From Salminus brasiliensis (taxonomy: Eukaryota > Chordata > Actinopteri > Characiformes > Bryconidae), in contig NC_132893.1 of assembly GCF_030463535.1 (NCBI RefSeq), forward strand, positions 29,452,782 through 29,516,781: 64,000 nucleotides of DNA. The letters run 5' to 3'. The notes under the pieces are model-generated. The model saw only the letters and a program-made list of their open reading frames with translations, did not search any database and was not told the DNA's origin. Below, piece by piece: positions 45,400 to 57,199 of this stretch. Each line of letters opens with the position of its first letter. Within the stretch, counting starts at the first letter, position 1. The position numbers and the translations under genes were made by a program.

Positions 45400-45720
45400 G
45401 TGGCCGCTTGTTCTGCGGCCCTTGGTGAGTGAGCGCGCTATCACCGCTCGCTTTTCTTTTGGCATTGTTAAAACTAAATGAAACAAGGTAATTAGCTTGT
45501 TACAATTAAAGTGACTCGACTGGATAAATTGTAATCACCCGAAATGAAGTTAGGCTTCCCTGCAGGATCGGCCAGCCAGCTGAGCAGCCTCATTTGCATA
45601 ATTAAAATATACAAATGATAATGGATTTTGTACTCAATATCCAGCGGCTGTAAATCCAGAGAAATATGAATATTACAATAACAACAGGGTTGCCTTGAGG
45701 AAAACAGGATGATGTTCCTT
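45398..45720. promoter_or_regulatory. Candidate distal enhancer (conserved-element texture)
   Basis: Repeat-free, balanced-composition sequence is wedged between TC and GA arrays. It contains octamer/homeodomain-like ATTTGCATAATTAAAAT (45591-45607), AGGTAATTAGCTTGTTACAA, SOX-like CATTGTGG and CATTGTT, and retained CpGs. There is no coding potential. Regulatory function is inferred, with SKOR2 as the nearest developmental gene. Confidence 0.4.
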
Positions 45721-45954
45721 GTCCTTTTTCTCTTTCTCCCTCGCTCTATCTACCTCACTCTCTCTCGCTCTCTCTCCCACTCTGTCTACCTTACTCTCTC
45801 TCCCTCGCTCATCTCTGTAGGGCTAGAAGATGAGTTTGGATATGTGAACAGAGGTACCGTTTGAAAAAAGGAGGAATAAAATGGATGAAAAACATTCAAA
45901 AATGATATTAGTTAATAATGCCTGTGGTGGAACACAAGGGGAGGAGAAGGGGAG

Positions 45955-45978
45955 AGGGAGAATGAGAGAGAGAGAGAA

Positions 45979-46020
<42 letters not shown>
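45955..46020. repeat. (GA)n array
   Basis: GAGAGA runs interrupted by AAGC. The purine polarity is opposite to the TC array at 45085-45397. Confidence 0.95.
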
Positions 46021-46021
<1 letters not shown>

Positions 46022-46420
46022 TGGACCAATTACATTTGCAAATTGTGAGCTGCTGGTCCTCATAGCTTTTGCTCTACCTCAAGGGAAGCCTTTTGCCTGA
46101 TTACACGAAAATGGGATTGAATTAAACATCTAAAGGGTTGTCCTAAGACAAACTGAAATGAAATTAGACTCGCTCTTTTAGCTGCGAGCATAAGGAAACT
46201 GGCAGAGAGAGGGGAATCCAAAAAAAAAAAGGAAAAGAAAGCGAGAGACGACAGAATTTTGCAATTAGGTGAGGGACAATGTCATGAAATTAGGCCTTAG
46301 AGCTTTTCCCCACCTCCTATGCACATTCCCTATTAGAGTTTGCAGGAGTTAGCCTCGTAGCATCTGCCCATCAGCTTCACACGAACATCAGCTTCATACA
46401 AAGTGCAAGAATGCCAAACC
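46021..46420. promoter_or_regulatory. Candidate conserved noncoding element
   Basis: Complex sequence with TTACATTTGCAAATTGTGAG, GGGATTGAATTAAACATC, GCAATTAGGTGAGGGACAAT and ATGAAATTAGGCC words, interrupted by one A-rich patch at 46218-46240. Function is inferred. Confidence 0.3.
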
Positions 46421-47029
46421 AAACAAAAAAATGCAGGCCATGCAATAAAGTGTACAGCTGCATTGAGATACACATGCCTGTCTGACACAAAAGCCTGTCT
46501 GATGGCTTCTGGAGGGTGTTATCCACAGTGACATCTCTTAAATGAATCCCTAAAATTCCAAGACAGCTCTGGATGTAGAGAGTTTGTACTGTTTGGAAAA
46601 GTGCATGTCATAAACAGAGATAAATAGGAAATACTTCTTCTCACAAGCTTTTCACAAAGTGCACTTATTCCCATGCGTGTGTGTGAGAGAGAGACACCTC
46701 AGGCCTCTTACACAGCTCACAGCATGATGGTGATCTGCCTGCAGTAGCAGCATAAAGGTACAGAGATAAGGAGACTGCTGGACAAAAGAGGTGTAAAAAT
46801 GCATGTATTGCACTCATCTCTAGGTTTCAATCCTGGAATGTATTTTTAAACCAAAATTTCAAAATGTATTGTATATGCATACAGCCTCTGCTCTTGAAAT
46901 TAAATTTGATTTGAGCAGTGTTCAAGAGCAGTCATCAGTGAGGTCAGGTACTCTTATTGGAAGATCTGAATCATAAACACCATTCTAATTCAGCCCAAAG
47001 GTACAAGATGGAGCTTCATCACTCCAGAG

Positions 47030-47260
47030 AACACAGCTCCACTGCTCCACAGCTCAGTGCTGGGGGCCTTTATACTCCACTAGCACATATTTGACACTGA
47101 GCATCTATTGACAATGATAATGCTGTGTCAGCAATAAGAAAACTGTAGAATGTGTAATTCACTAAATAGAAAGATGGTCTGGATACTATTGGACGTACAG
47201 TGACATCTGGCTTTGACATCCATTCTTAAGGGGTGTCTACAAACTTTTGGACCTGCACCA
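47030..47260. mobile_element. Tc1-like relic
   Basis: CTCCACTGCTCCACAGCTC ... GCCTTTATACTCCACTAGC and AAGGGGTGTCTACAAACTTT. These recall pieces of fish Tc1/mariner elements. The first part matches the relic at 4594-4650. No transposase frame survives. Confidence 0.45.
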
Positions 47261-47261
47261 A

Positions 47262-47620
47262 TCAGTCATAACATTAAAACCATTGGTGGCAGGTGAAATG
47301 AATAACATTGATTATCTGGTTACAGTGGCACCTGTCAGGGGGTGAGATCTGCATATTAGTCAGCAAGTGAACAGTCCGTTCTTAAAGTTGATGTGTTGGT
47401 AGCAGGCACAATGGACCAGCATGAGAATCTGAGTGAATTTCCAAAGTGGCATGTTTTGTGGGGTGTTATCACCTACAAAAAGTGTTCCAAGGAAGGAAAA
47501 CTGGTGAATCAGCAATATATATGTGATGCCCCATCACACTGCATTAAGGACTTACCCTATTGTCTCTTCTGGAATTTATGCCCTGACAGGTCACAGCTGT
47601 ATATGGCCTGACCTGCACAA
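47262..47620 (+). mobile_element. Tc1/mariner-like transposon relic, left part
   Basis: It starts CAATCAGTCATAACATTAA, the inverted counterpart of TGTTATGGCTGATCAGTGTA at 59106-59125. It continues with GGTGAAATGAATAACATTG and GCAAGTGAACAGTC, and a coding relic containing GTGGGGTGTTATCACC. The transposase is truncated and not functional. Confidence 0.65.
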
Positions 47621-47624
47621 TAAG

Positions 47625-48033
47625 ACATCATTTTGAGTTTAGGATTGAATTTATTTTTTCATATAAAAATTGAAAGTTGTCCTAAAATCTAAACACTGAC
47701 TGCAAAAATGTGCATGTCATAAGCCCCACCACTTCCCTGCCTGCATTGCTGCAATTAAACACACCAAGATGCCTTAGCTAGTGATTTCCATGAAAGATCT
47801 TAATTGAAAGATCCTTAGAAGTATAAATTATACAATATTTATTATTACCTATATAAAAATAATTTTGTCATATAAATATAACAAGTGTTGTATATTGCTT
47901 TTAGTGTTTGTATTTCACCACTGTACATGGATATTCTAGTCACGTATGGCTTAAAAAATTGTAATCAAGATAATTGTACTGGACCCACTGACCCCTGGAA
48001 TAAGAAAATTAGAGCATTGTCTCAGGCCCTTAG

Positions 48034-48035
<2 letters not shown>
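47625..48035. other. Intergenic, no gene recognised
   Basis: AT-rich unique sequence between a transposon relic and a TA microsatellite. Confidence 0.4.

Positions 48036-48037
<2 letters not shown>

Positions 48038-48080
<43 letters not shown>
48038..48080. repeat. (TA)n microsatellite
   Basis: About 21 uninterrupted TA units. Confidence 0.95.
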
Positions 48081-48082
<2 letters not shown>

Positions 48083-48899
48083 TGTATATATTATCTCTCA
48101 CATTTCACATGACCTTTCTATGATCTTTTCAATGAATGTGTGCATGCACAACTACCTACACAACACAGAGAGCTAATTATTAGTTCTCTCCGTTCTCTAG
48201 TGTGAACACAGGTGTGCGTGTGCGTAAACATAGGCAGTGTATCTGAAGCACTAGGGTGCACTCTTCCCGCCAAACGAACGACTTCTCTACGGCATGCCGG
48301 CGCAATAACACCAAGCAAAGCTGTAAGTAAATAATTTGCAGTAATCAAAGTTAATGGAACCCAATGGGAGAGACTTACTGTATTGCAATAATCTCATTTA
48401 GGAGACAGCAGATTTAGTGGATAATTGGACATAAGTAAAATTGAATTCCCCAGCTCAATTACACAGCCGTTCCGCTCTAAATCAGCAAACACAGGTCAAG
48501 CTCCACATACAAACATAAAATTGGACAGGAGGCGCACTGAGAAATGCGTTCTCAGTGTGTGTATTTACTAATAGTATCATATAATATCAGCAGATTCTCT
48601 GTGATACGCTCTGTGTTGGAATGTATTTATCAGCAGTCACTTCCCAAGATGACAATATTTGCATTTTATTTTCATTATCTGCTTGGATAATGAGGATTTT
48701 ATATTCCAAAAGAGGTAGTTCTAATGAAATCTTTATTATTTTGCTTCATTAAAGTGAAAAATGTGTTGTTTTTGATATTTACTCAAATGACTGTGGGTGT
48801 TTGTATGAGCCATAACAAAATGACTGCTCTCTGAAGTTAAACTAAAAAAAGTCAATCAGATTCAAAAGTGTAATTGTATTTTTGCATTAAATATAACAT

Positions 48900-49200
48900 T
48901 AGTACTGCCTGACTTAAACTGAGTAGGTGCCCTTTGTGCCAGAACAACGGATCTGACCACTCGAGGCATGGACTCCACAAGATCTCTGAATGTGTTCTGT
49001 GGTATCTAGCACAAAGACATTGGCAACATATCCTGTAGGTTCATAGCAATATCATATCAATGAGCTTTAGGTGTGGATGAATCTGTCGCAGGTTCGCTGG
49101 TTGTTCTTTCTTGGACCACGTTTGGTAGGCATTGACCACTGCATACTAGAAAAACCTCACAAGACCTGCCTGATGTTTTGGACGATGTTTTGACCTAGTG
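48900..49200 (-). mobile_element. Tc1/mariner-like relic, reversed
   Basis: GAGTAGGTGCCCTTTGTGCC, GCATGGACTCCACAAGATCT and GACCACTGCATAC ... GCCTGATGTTTTGGA match, in the same order, the element at 58690-59127. The ends are lost. Confidence 0.65.
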
Positions 49201-49209
49201 GACTAGGTA

Positions 49210-51350
49210 TCACAATATTCGATTTAGATTATTCCAGTGTCCTTTTCAGATACAGTTTTCAGTTGGGGCACATCCCACCATCACAGTAATGCATTCCTAC
49301 TTCTAATGACCTTATATAGTAGAATCACACACTGGAAAAAGTGGGAAATATCGATATTTACTTCAGTGACCACTGGTGTCTGTGTAAGCCATAATAAAAT
49401 GACTGCAGTCTAAAGGTTAAACTAAAAAAGTGCACTAAATTGATCAGATTCAAATGTCAACATAATTTCCCCACAAATATATTACATATACACAATTACT
49501 GCCAAGAGTATTCTGAAGAATAGAATTGTGTATGTACTCTAGGAAACACATGTACACATTGATGTTGATAAATTCAGTGCATTTTAAAACAGCATAATGA
49601 AGTTTATGAAGTAAATATGTACATTTTTCATGTTTGTTCAGTGTTTGATTCTACTAAATAATGTAATAAGAAGTAGGTTTACGTTCCTGGGATTGTGGGA
49701 TGGTGGGACGTGCCCTGACCAGAACAGATTTGTATCGGGCCGGGAATGAAAAAGGAATCTAAATCAATTTGATGCCTCTGTCTGCTCCTGTTCTGTCCTC
49801 TGTCATGCTTCCCTCCAGTCATGCTGCTGAAGCAGGACCGCTGCTGTTCCAGGTCAGCCTGGGTCCACGGCTCCACTCCTGGGATCTAGTGGGCTGCGTT
49901 CGCTCTCCAGGCCTTCCAGGGAAGCACTAAACTACAGGGCTCCTGCATCATTAAACTGATATATGAAAATATAATCTACGCAATTGTCCCTTTAACCCTA
50001 GTGTAGATTATATAGCAAGACATTTGTAACATCTGAATCTGTTTGGAATGGGCTACAAGGCTAATGTGGCTACAAGGCTAATGTAGCTAACAAATAATGG
50101 GAATTTATAGGTTTGTGCAAAGGTTTTTGAACACCTAATACACTTTATTTAAAAGCATTTATCTTGGCTTTACATTTGACTGTGCTTGTTAAAAGACCAA
50201 CTACAACTATCCTGAAGAAAGTTAAATATATTGTGAGCTAGTTTAAAAAACACAGTTTGGCACTAGATTTGCTCTGGACATGTCCTGTGGTATACAGTAG
50301 ATTTGTTCAATTCCATCATAAGCACAACTGATTTAACTTAAAGAAGTATTGATTAGTCAAACCAGCTAAATTTACAAGACTGCATGAAGTTATAAAATTT
50401 AATATCAATAATATCCTGTATGTCCGTCATATCTCAACACAGAAAACTTGACCAAATAAAACTTGACCTGGAATTATGGATGGTGCATTCGTTTTAAATG
50501 AGTTAAGGACAAGGCGTTGTGGTGATGATCGAATCTAACGCTGCTGTCACTGAATGCAATCAAATTCTCACAGCAGTGCCTTACAGTAAGACAGTTACAT
50601 TTGTCTGTTTTAACAGATGGAAGTGAGTCATACAGTGTCAGAAATCACATAAGCAAGTCTATTAGAGATTATTGAACACCTCACTGTGGTCTGAAAAGCT
50701 GTCAACAGTGTAATGATTTAGGGAGGTACTTTGCACGATACTAACTGGTGAGATCAGCATTACTTATTAGCTACATTAGTCGTGTAGCTTCAATGCAAAC
50801 TATATAAACAAGCCTCCAAAACACCAAAAGTCATTTGATTTACAGAACACATTTTAAATTCATTTGATTCATCAACTATATGTGATTGTTTGTTGAATTC
50901 TGCCAATAAATAGCATTTTCACTTTAAAACAGATAGGGGATATACAATGTCTTTCAGTCACTAAAAAATGAATGGGAAATGGGCCGAGGGTCAAGTCCTC
51001 CACACTCCCGCCCCCCCTTGCTCTTCCTCGTTCTCTACCCTCTCTTTCCTCAATTGCTGTCAATTTCATGATGAAAATGAGCGTTTCCTTAAACCCCAAA
51101 CTGTAAGTGTATTCAGGCCATTGACTACATTCAATACCTAAATGTACTTAAATCATCATTTAGAGTAATGTCTCCTGTTCTCTAGAGCTCTTTTTTTTTT
51201 TTAAACACCCAAATCCAGACGGTGGAACAGGGCAAAGCTTTGTCCAGCTTTGTTTTTTGTGATGGACATGGGCCTAAAAATGTACTTAATCTTAAGATAT
51301 TAGGCAAGGTTATTTTTACTTACCATCACTCAGTATTAAAATGAATAGTT
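49210..51350. other. Intergenic, no gene recognised
   Basis: Unique and AT-rich. A short GC-richer patch at 49680-49930 carries an open frame without recognisable domains. No splice-compatible homology is seen. Confidence 0.4.
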
Positions 51351-51359
51351 ACAATTACT

Positions 51360-51800
51360 TTAAAGATCTTAGCAAATTTGGGCTCAAAGCGAAATCAATG
51401 AGAGTGGCTCTTTAATCAGGGCCCCTCAATGAAGAGGCATCTGAGAGGGTTTAAATGTGGCCGCTTTAACGGAAAAACAAAGCCATCAGCAATATGAAGG
51501 AGGGATAAGGTTATTAAATATTATTTACAGAAAGGGCAGGGGAGGATTAAGCTTGCATTGTATCTTCTCGCCTCTGCTAAAATGGAACGACAGCATCGTC
51601 CAAATGGGCTTCTTCTGCCCTGCCTTGATGCGTTCACCCCTCTGAGTGGGAAATGAGTGTGTGATAAGTGTACGATGAGCTGTCATCATTCTCTCCCTCC
51701 CGCCCTCCTTCTCACATGGCAAGTGCTTCATTTAAATAACTTAGAGGTCCAATTAGAGCGAAAATTAAATTGTCATTATTTAAGTGGGTAACAGGAAGAG
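51360..51800. promoter_or_regulatory. Candidate conserved noncoding element
   Basis: Complex, repeat-free sequence with retained CpGs and words such as GGCTCTTTAATCAGGGCCCC, AATGTGGCCGCTTTAACGG and GTCCAATTAGAGCG followed by AAATTAAATTGTCATTATTT. Open frames here show no domain. Function is inferred. Confidence 0.35.
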
Positions 51801-52185
51801 AAAGTGACAGGAGGCAGAAGTGGCTTATGTCCCTTGGGGCCTCCTGTAGTTACAGCAAGGAATACATGGACAGGCAGTGTGGACAGCTCGAGGTAAAACT
51901 CCTCAAAACTGAGAAGCTGGAGAGTATCTTAGACTAGTGAAATATGCCTTACGGAAGGGAACTGCTGCAAAGCTATAAAATGTACAAGACTTCTATAGTG
52001 CTCTATAATTCTGATATTGTGCTTGGTTTGTTGTGAAAAAAAATATATTACATGAATGCCAACTCTGTCAGATTAAGATTGAGTTTAAGTGTATACTAAA
52101 TGTGGAGATGGTAAGTAATTTCACCTAGCCTTGCTTATGTGGTTTCTGTCACACTGTTATCTAAAAAAATGATCAGACACAAATT

Positions 52186-52445
52186 GTGTCCGCTCAGAGG
52201 TTAGAGCTCCGGCTATTGATAACAAGGTTGTGGGTTCGATTCCCGGGCTTGGCAAGCTGCCACTGTTGGGCCCTTGAGCAAGGCCCTTTACCCTCTCTGC
52301 TCCCCGGGCGCTGGAGTTGGCTTCAGTAGTTCTAGTAGTTCAGTAGACTAGTTCACTAGTGTGTGTGTGTTCACGACCACAGATGGGTTAAATGCGGAGG
52401 ACACATTTCGCTGTACAGTGACAAATACGTGCACCTTTACCTTTA
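52186..52445 (+). mobile_element. tRNA-derived SINE (family 1), best copy
   Basis: GTTAGAGCTCCGGCTATTG, box B GGTTCGATTCCCGGGCTTGG, then GCAAGCTGCCACTGTTGGGC, CTCTGCTCCCCGGGCGC, GTTCACTAGTGTGTGTGTG and the tail GTGACAAATACGTGCACC. It is the least decayed of the four copies in the window. It is a SINE, not a tRNA gene. Confidence 0.9.
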
Positions 52446-52449
52446 CAAA

Positions 52450-53290
52450 TTTAAATGAAAGACTTTACTTGAATGACAAAGCAGAATCAGAAACTGTAAC
52501 GCACGCCAATTCCATCACCTAACTTTTTTAAAGTGTGGAAAGTGTGTGCTTCTGTCATTAACCCTTTAAATCAGAGATGCCAAACCTTTTTTGACTTTGG
52601 GTGCTGAAGTGCAATGTTCATGTTGGTCAGAAAAACAGGACTAAATATATACTATAAGAGATATGCTTGTCTTCTCTTTGAAAGAGAGGGCCAGGGACAA
52701 CATACTTATAGGTGAGCCAAATCAAATGTCCTGACAAGCCACCTTTGGACTGCAGTTGACACTTTGGTCAGGCCTGTTCTAAACTATGTGGCCACACTTC
52801 AACTCCTAACTCTTACTAACTTACTAGTTTTAGTTTAATAGTAGTTACTTTAATGTAGCTACATATGCTAACCTACAAATTAAGTTTATTTCACAGTAGA
52901 TACTGATTAATTCACAGTATCTACTGACTAATATGCTTTATAGTTGTGGTTTAAAGGGTTTAATCATCAGTGCCTTCATAACATTTTCCATCTGTAAAGC
53001 TTAGCAATAATTTCTCCCACACATCTAATTTTAATCATTGTTTTTATTGTATAAAAGCAGTGTCAGATGAAGCTCCTTTACACGTGAAAGCCTAAAATAA
53101 TGGAGTTTGTTACAATGTAGTAAAAACACCAGTTTCACTTGAAATGGTTTATGAATTAAATGTAAAAACAATGTGAACTCTTTCTGAGTGTAGTCATTAA
53201 ATCCTTAAATGCCAGGTTCATTACTCAATTATAAATCTTATAACTTATATAAGTTAAGTTATAAGTTATATAGTTTTATAGCTACTATTA
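52450..53290. other. Intergenic, no gene recognised
   Basis: AT-rich unique sequence. Confidence 0.4.
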
Positions 53291-53295
53291 AATTA

Positions 53296-53311
53296 ACATA
53301 ATCCTTAAGGT

Positions 53312-53383
<72 letters not shown>

Positions 53384-53399
53384 ACCTTAAGGATTATGT
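53296..53399. repeat. Perfect 104-bp palindrome with TA-repeat core
   Basis: Positions i and 106695-i are complementary throughout. The outer 22 bp on each side are unique-sequence arms (ACATAATCCTTAAGGTACAC and its mirror) and the interior is (TA)n. A compound (TA)n(TG)n(GATA)n stretch follows to 53478. Confidence 0.9.
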
Positions 53400-53400
53400 G

Positions 53401-53449
<49 letters not shown>

Positions 53450-53478
53450 ATATAGATATAGATATAGATAGATAGAAA
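53400..53478. repeat. Compound (TA)(TG)(GATA) microsatellite
   Basis: A TA run is followed by a TG run at 53419-53443 and then by GATATA/GATA units. It is contiguous with the palindrome. Confidence 0.9.
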
Positions 53479-53980
53479 GATAGATACCCATTATAATAAT
53501 TCATGTTTTTTCTCTGAACGTTTATTTTCATCATCACTCTCTCATCTCATCATCTTGTTTCTTGATCATTTGTTTTTAAGTGATTTAAAAGCAGTCTGAT
53601 CCTCTGACCCAGTTCAGGCTGAGAGTGGAGAGGTTACAGGCAGGCAGGCCATGCCCCCCCACACCCCCTACCCCCATGCTCCCCTGCGTGTGTCTGTGTG
53701 TGTGAGTGGACTGACGCATCCTGGCCATAAAGCTGATGGATGGAGTGAAATCAAAGATTCACAGGTGATCTCTGACCCCCAGCCACAGCAAATGGACCCC
53801 AGCATCTGTGCAGTGGCAGTAAACAGGGCCTGGAGCCTGCCCTCTGTGGCCACTCCTGAGTGCTGGGCTTATGGAAACTGGAAACACTTACAGGGTCCTG
53901 CCAGAGGCCTCATTATACAACTCAGTCCACCCTCTCTCTGGGGGTGCCTTCATCTTTTTTTATTTTTCATTTTTGAAAAA

Positions 53981-53997
53981 GGGGGGGGGGGGGGGGG
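53981..53997. repeat. Poly(G) run of 17
   Basis: A pure G homopolymer, unusual in length for this AT-rich locus and a likely site of sequencing or assembly length error. Confidence 0.9.
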
Positions 53998-54167
53998 ATG
54001 TGGTCAGGGGCAGTTCTGATCGATTTGAAACTTTGGTCTCAGTATATTGCCGCTGTCACAACAAGAGCTTTTGTGTCAAAAACAGTAACTTTAGAATCAG
54101 CAACCATCACTGTTAATAACTCTTAGAACATTTACAAAAGCAAGAAGTCATTCAATCGCTCATTCAT

Positions 54168-54275
54168 CAGCTTCTTCCCGGGCAGGCTCATGGTGGGTCT
54201 ATAGTGTACCCAGAATCATTGGGTGCAAGGCAGGACTACCCCCTGGACCTGGAGCCAGTCCATCGCAAAGCATGG
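54168..54275. mobile_element. Interspersed repeat (family Z), short copy
   Basis: CATGGTGGGTCTATAGTG, GAATCATTGGGTGCAAGGCA and CCCTGGACCTGGAGCCAGTC align with the first half of the copy at 38310-38620. Confidence 0.6.
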
Positions 54276-54279
54276 TGTC

Positions 54280-55125
54280 ATTTAGTATCAATCATATCTC
54301 ATTTGTAACTTACTGAAAGTAGAGGAAATTGTGTTCAAAGTTAAGTTTCTAAACCTCTGCTTGGTACCACATTATGTCTGTAAGTAGAAGGTATTTAATT
54401 ATTTTAATTTCATTATTGTTAGAACAACAGCTCGTATCTCCAGAACACTCCCTTTACAGCAGAAGAAGATTGGAAGATTTAATTGTATGTTATGTTTTTA
54501 TTGGTTCATATGTCATCGACATGATGTGAAGTGTCACTGGAGACAGCAAAAAACAGCAATGATTGGTTTAAAATACTGTGACGAAATACTCTCATATATT
54601 GAGACATTTTTGTATTTTTGACTTGAAAAAACAATCTGAAAAAATCAGAACAGTAAACTGAATTTAAAGGTAATTCATTAATGTTTGTATAAACAACTTG
54701 CACATCTCTGCTACAAATAAAAAAATGTAATTAAAAAATGTAATTAAAATGTAAAAAGTTTATAGGCAGTGTAAATTTAAACAGACTAAGAGGACAGTTG
54801 TAATAGTCACTAAGAAGTCTGATAAATCACTGCAAAATACATTCAATTCAACTCAGATCTGTGTGGCTGACCCAGATGAAATTATCTTCATAAATATGTT
54901 TGCATATGTGTAATGTGCCAAATTTGATTTTGGCCATAAAGTAAATAATTTTTTATAGATGAATCTCTGCATAAAAATACCCAAATAACCAAATAAAATG
55001 TCCATGTTACTTTCTGTGCTCCATTCCTCCCTATAGCAGGACAAAAGTAATGACTCCCACCTTCCTGCCTCTACGAACTAACGTGAAGTGACGGGTGGCT
55101 GCACTTTTACAAGTTGTTGTACTAA
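54280..55125. other. Intergenic, no gene recognised
   Basis: AT-rich unique sequence with no supported feature. Confidence 0.4.
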
Positions 55126-55127
55126 AA

Positions 55128-55290
55128 GAGGCAACACCATAGAAGAACCACTTTTGGGCCACAAAGAGATCTATAATTGTAAAGGTTCCTCACACACACA
55201 CACATCTTCACACAAGCAATTCACACTAATCTTTTTGTGAAAACGGTTCTTTATGGAACAGAAGTGGTTCTTGTAGTCATTAAGTTTTGG
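55128..55290. mobile_element. GGTTCTTTA-type small interspersed element
   Basis: AGAAGAACCACTTTTGGGCC at the left and ACGGTTCTTTATGGAACAGA plus AAGTGGTTCTTGTAG at the right form imperfect inverted ends around a (CA)n patch. Of the five copies this shows the end structure best. Confidence 0.5.
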
Positions 55291-55369
55291 TAGGTTATAG
55301 TGACATTAGTGCTGTTCTGTGTTGGAATTTGCTATTAGAAAATACTACAATGCTGCTCATTCTCTTCTC

Positions 55370-56225
55370 CTTATATTTCATTCTGATAGTTCTGTAGAGG
55401 CTCTGTGATGGCCTCACTCTGAAAACAGACATCTTCTGTGCTCTTTCATGAACACATGTATATGGCCTGGTATCATAACCATTTTGCCTCAGCAAGAGAT
55501 GGCCTTCAACAACACGTTTCTTCTCGGCGAAGGCTTCTAAATTGAGTTCCAGGCTGAGATATAAACCTTGATCCTGGAGTGAAGAAAAATTCAAACTCCC
55601 TCCGTCAGGGCGATTTTTCTCATGGCGACCTGAAAAGCAACATCTCCACAGGAAAAAAAAGAAGTGTCCAGCCAAATTGAAAATCCATTTGTTGAACAAG
55701 TAGCTCCACTCCCATACCAAAAAAGGAAGCATGGATCTGGTCAGGAGTAATATGACATGTGTGCTAATAGCATGCTTTCCATAGTGCCATCTGTCTAAAG
55801 GAAAGGTCAGGGGAAGATGGCAGGCGCATTGGCAGGTGATGGAGAGAGTGAGGGAGGACTTGGAGAGAGGAGGAAAGAGGGGGTGGGGGGTGTAATCTAC
55901 AGTGACAGACCGCCGCCAGTGTGACATCATATGAATACCATAATTGAGCGGCAGTAAATTGAGAGGGCCGCTTTCGATGTGTCAATAAACAAGTTCAAGG
56001 TGACACGGCGGATCAATACAGCGCGACAAGAACCATCCGACAAATTTACTGCAGTGTAATTGGGTGCAAAATGACTCAACTCAACCTTCATGCTGCAGAA
56101 AAAAAAACCAACAACAACGACGGAAAAATCAAAGCGGCCGCCGTCGCCCTCCGGCAACAGTTTGTACATGTCACACACAGCTCGAGGTGGCATTGGCAGA
56201 CAATAATGGATTTTGTTTTGCTGTT
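55370..56225. promoter_or_regulatory. Candidate conserved noncoding region
   Basis: The best part is 55,890-56,220: CpG-retaining, repeat-free sequence with ACCATAATTGAGCGGCAG, GGGCCGCTTTCGATGTGTCA, GGTGACACGGCGGATCAATA and CTGCAGTGTAATTGGG words. Open frames across it have no recognisable domain or splice context. Function is inferred. Confidence 0.35.
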
Positions 56226-56282
56226 GTTGTCATCTTTGGATGTGTGTGTACGAGTGTGCGTATGGGGGCAGTGACTCTGTAT

Positions 56283-56665
<383 letters not shown>

Positions 56666-56714
56666 AGAGAAAGAGTGAAAGTATAAGACAGTAAAAAACA
56701 GGAAAAGAGACTGG

Positions 56715-56716
<2 letters not shown>

Positions 56717-56768
<52 letters not shown>
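56717..56768. repeat. (TG)26 microsatellite
   Basis: A pure GT/TG array following the purine tract. Confidence 0.97.
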
Positions 56769-56769
<1 letters not shown>

Positions 56770-56929
56770 GATTATGCAGAAATGAAAGAATAAAAGTCGC
56801 TGGTTGTTGCTCAGAGACGCAGATCTGCAGGTGACACACAGCAACAGTAATTGCTTTCTAAAAACTCAAACACTCCACCGCAGATCCATAACCTTATTGA
56901 CCAAAATCATCCATCTGCCATGAGGTAAT

Positions 56930-57170
56930 CATAACTCCTCATTCACAGAGCTGCTATCAGCTGAAGCAGGTAGATTGTTGGAACACTAACGAGATGATCC
57001 TAATTGATTTTGGGGCACGCAGTCATTAACCTCGAATGTCAGCCCCTCCTCCTCAATCGCTCACATATCGATCTGCTAATGGGAGTCCGATAGAGGTAGA
57101 CGCTTAAACGCAGGCATAAACACGACTCTCACTCCAGCCATTACTGCTCTTTGTGTTCTTCGAGCATGGA
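56930..57170. promoter_or_regulatory. Candidate conserved noncoding element
   Basis: Complex sequence containing GATCCTAATTGATTTTGGGG, CGCAGTCATTAACCTCGAAT and CATATCGATCTGCTAATGGG. It ends sharply at AT-rich repeat DNA at 57190. Function is inferred. Confidence 0.35.
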
Positions 57171-57199
57171 GGAAAACGAGATAATGGGATGCAATTTTT

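Noticed and set aside
45090-45481. Several 80-110-codon Ser/Leu-rich frames
   Set aside because: They arise from the TC array and have no codon-level or domain evidence.
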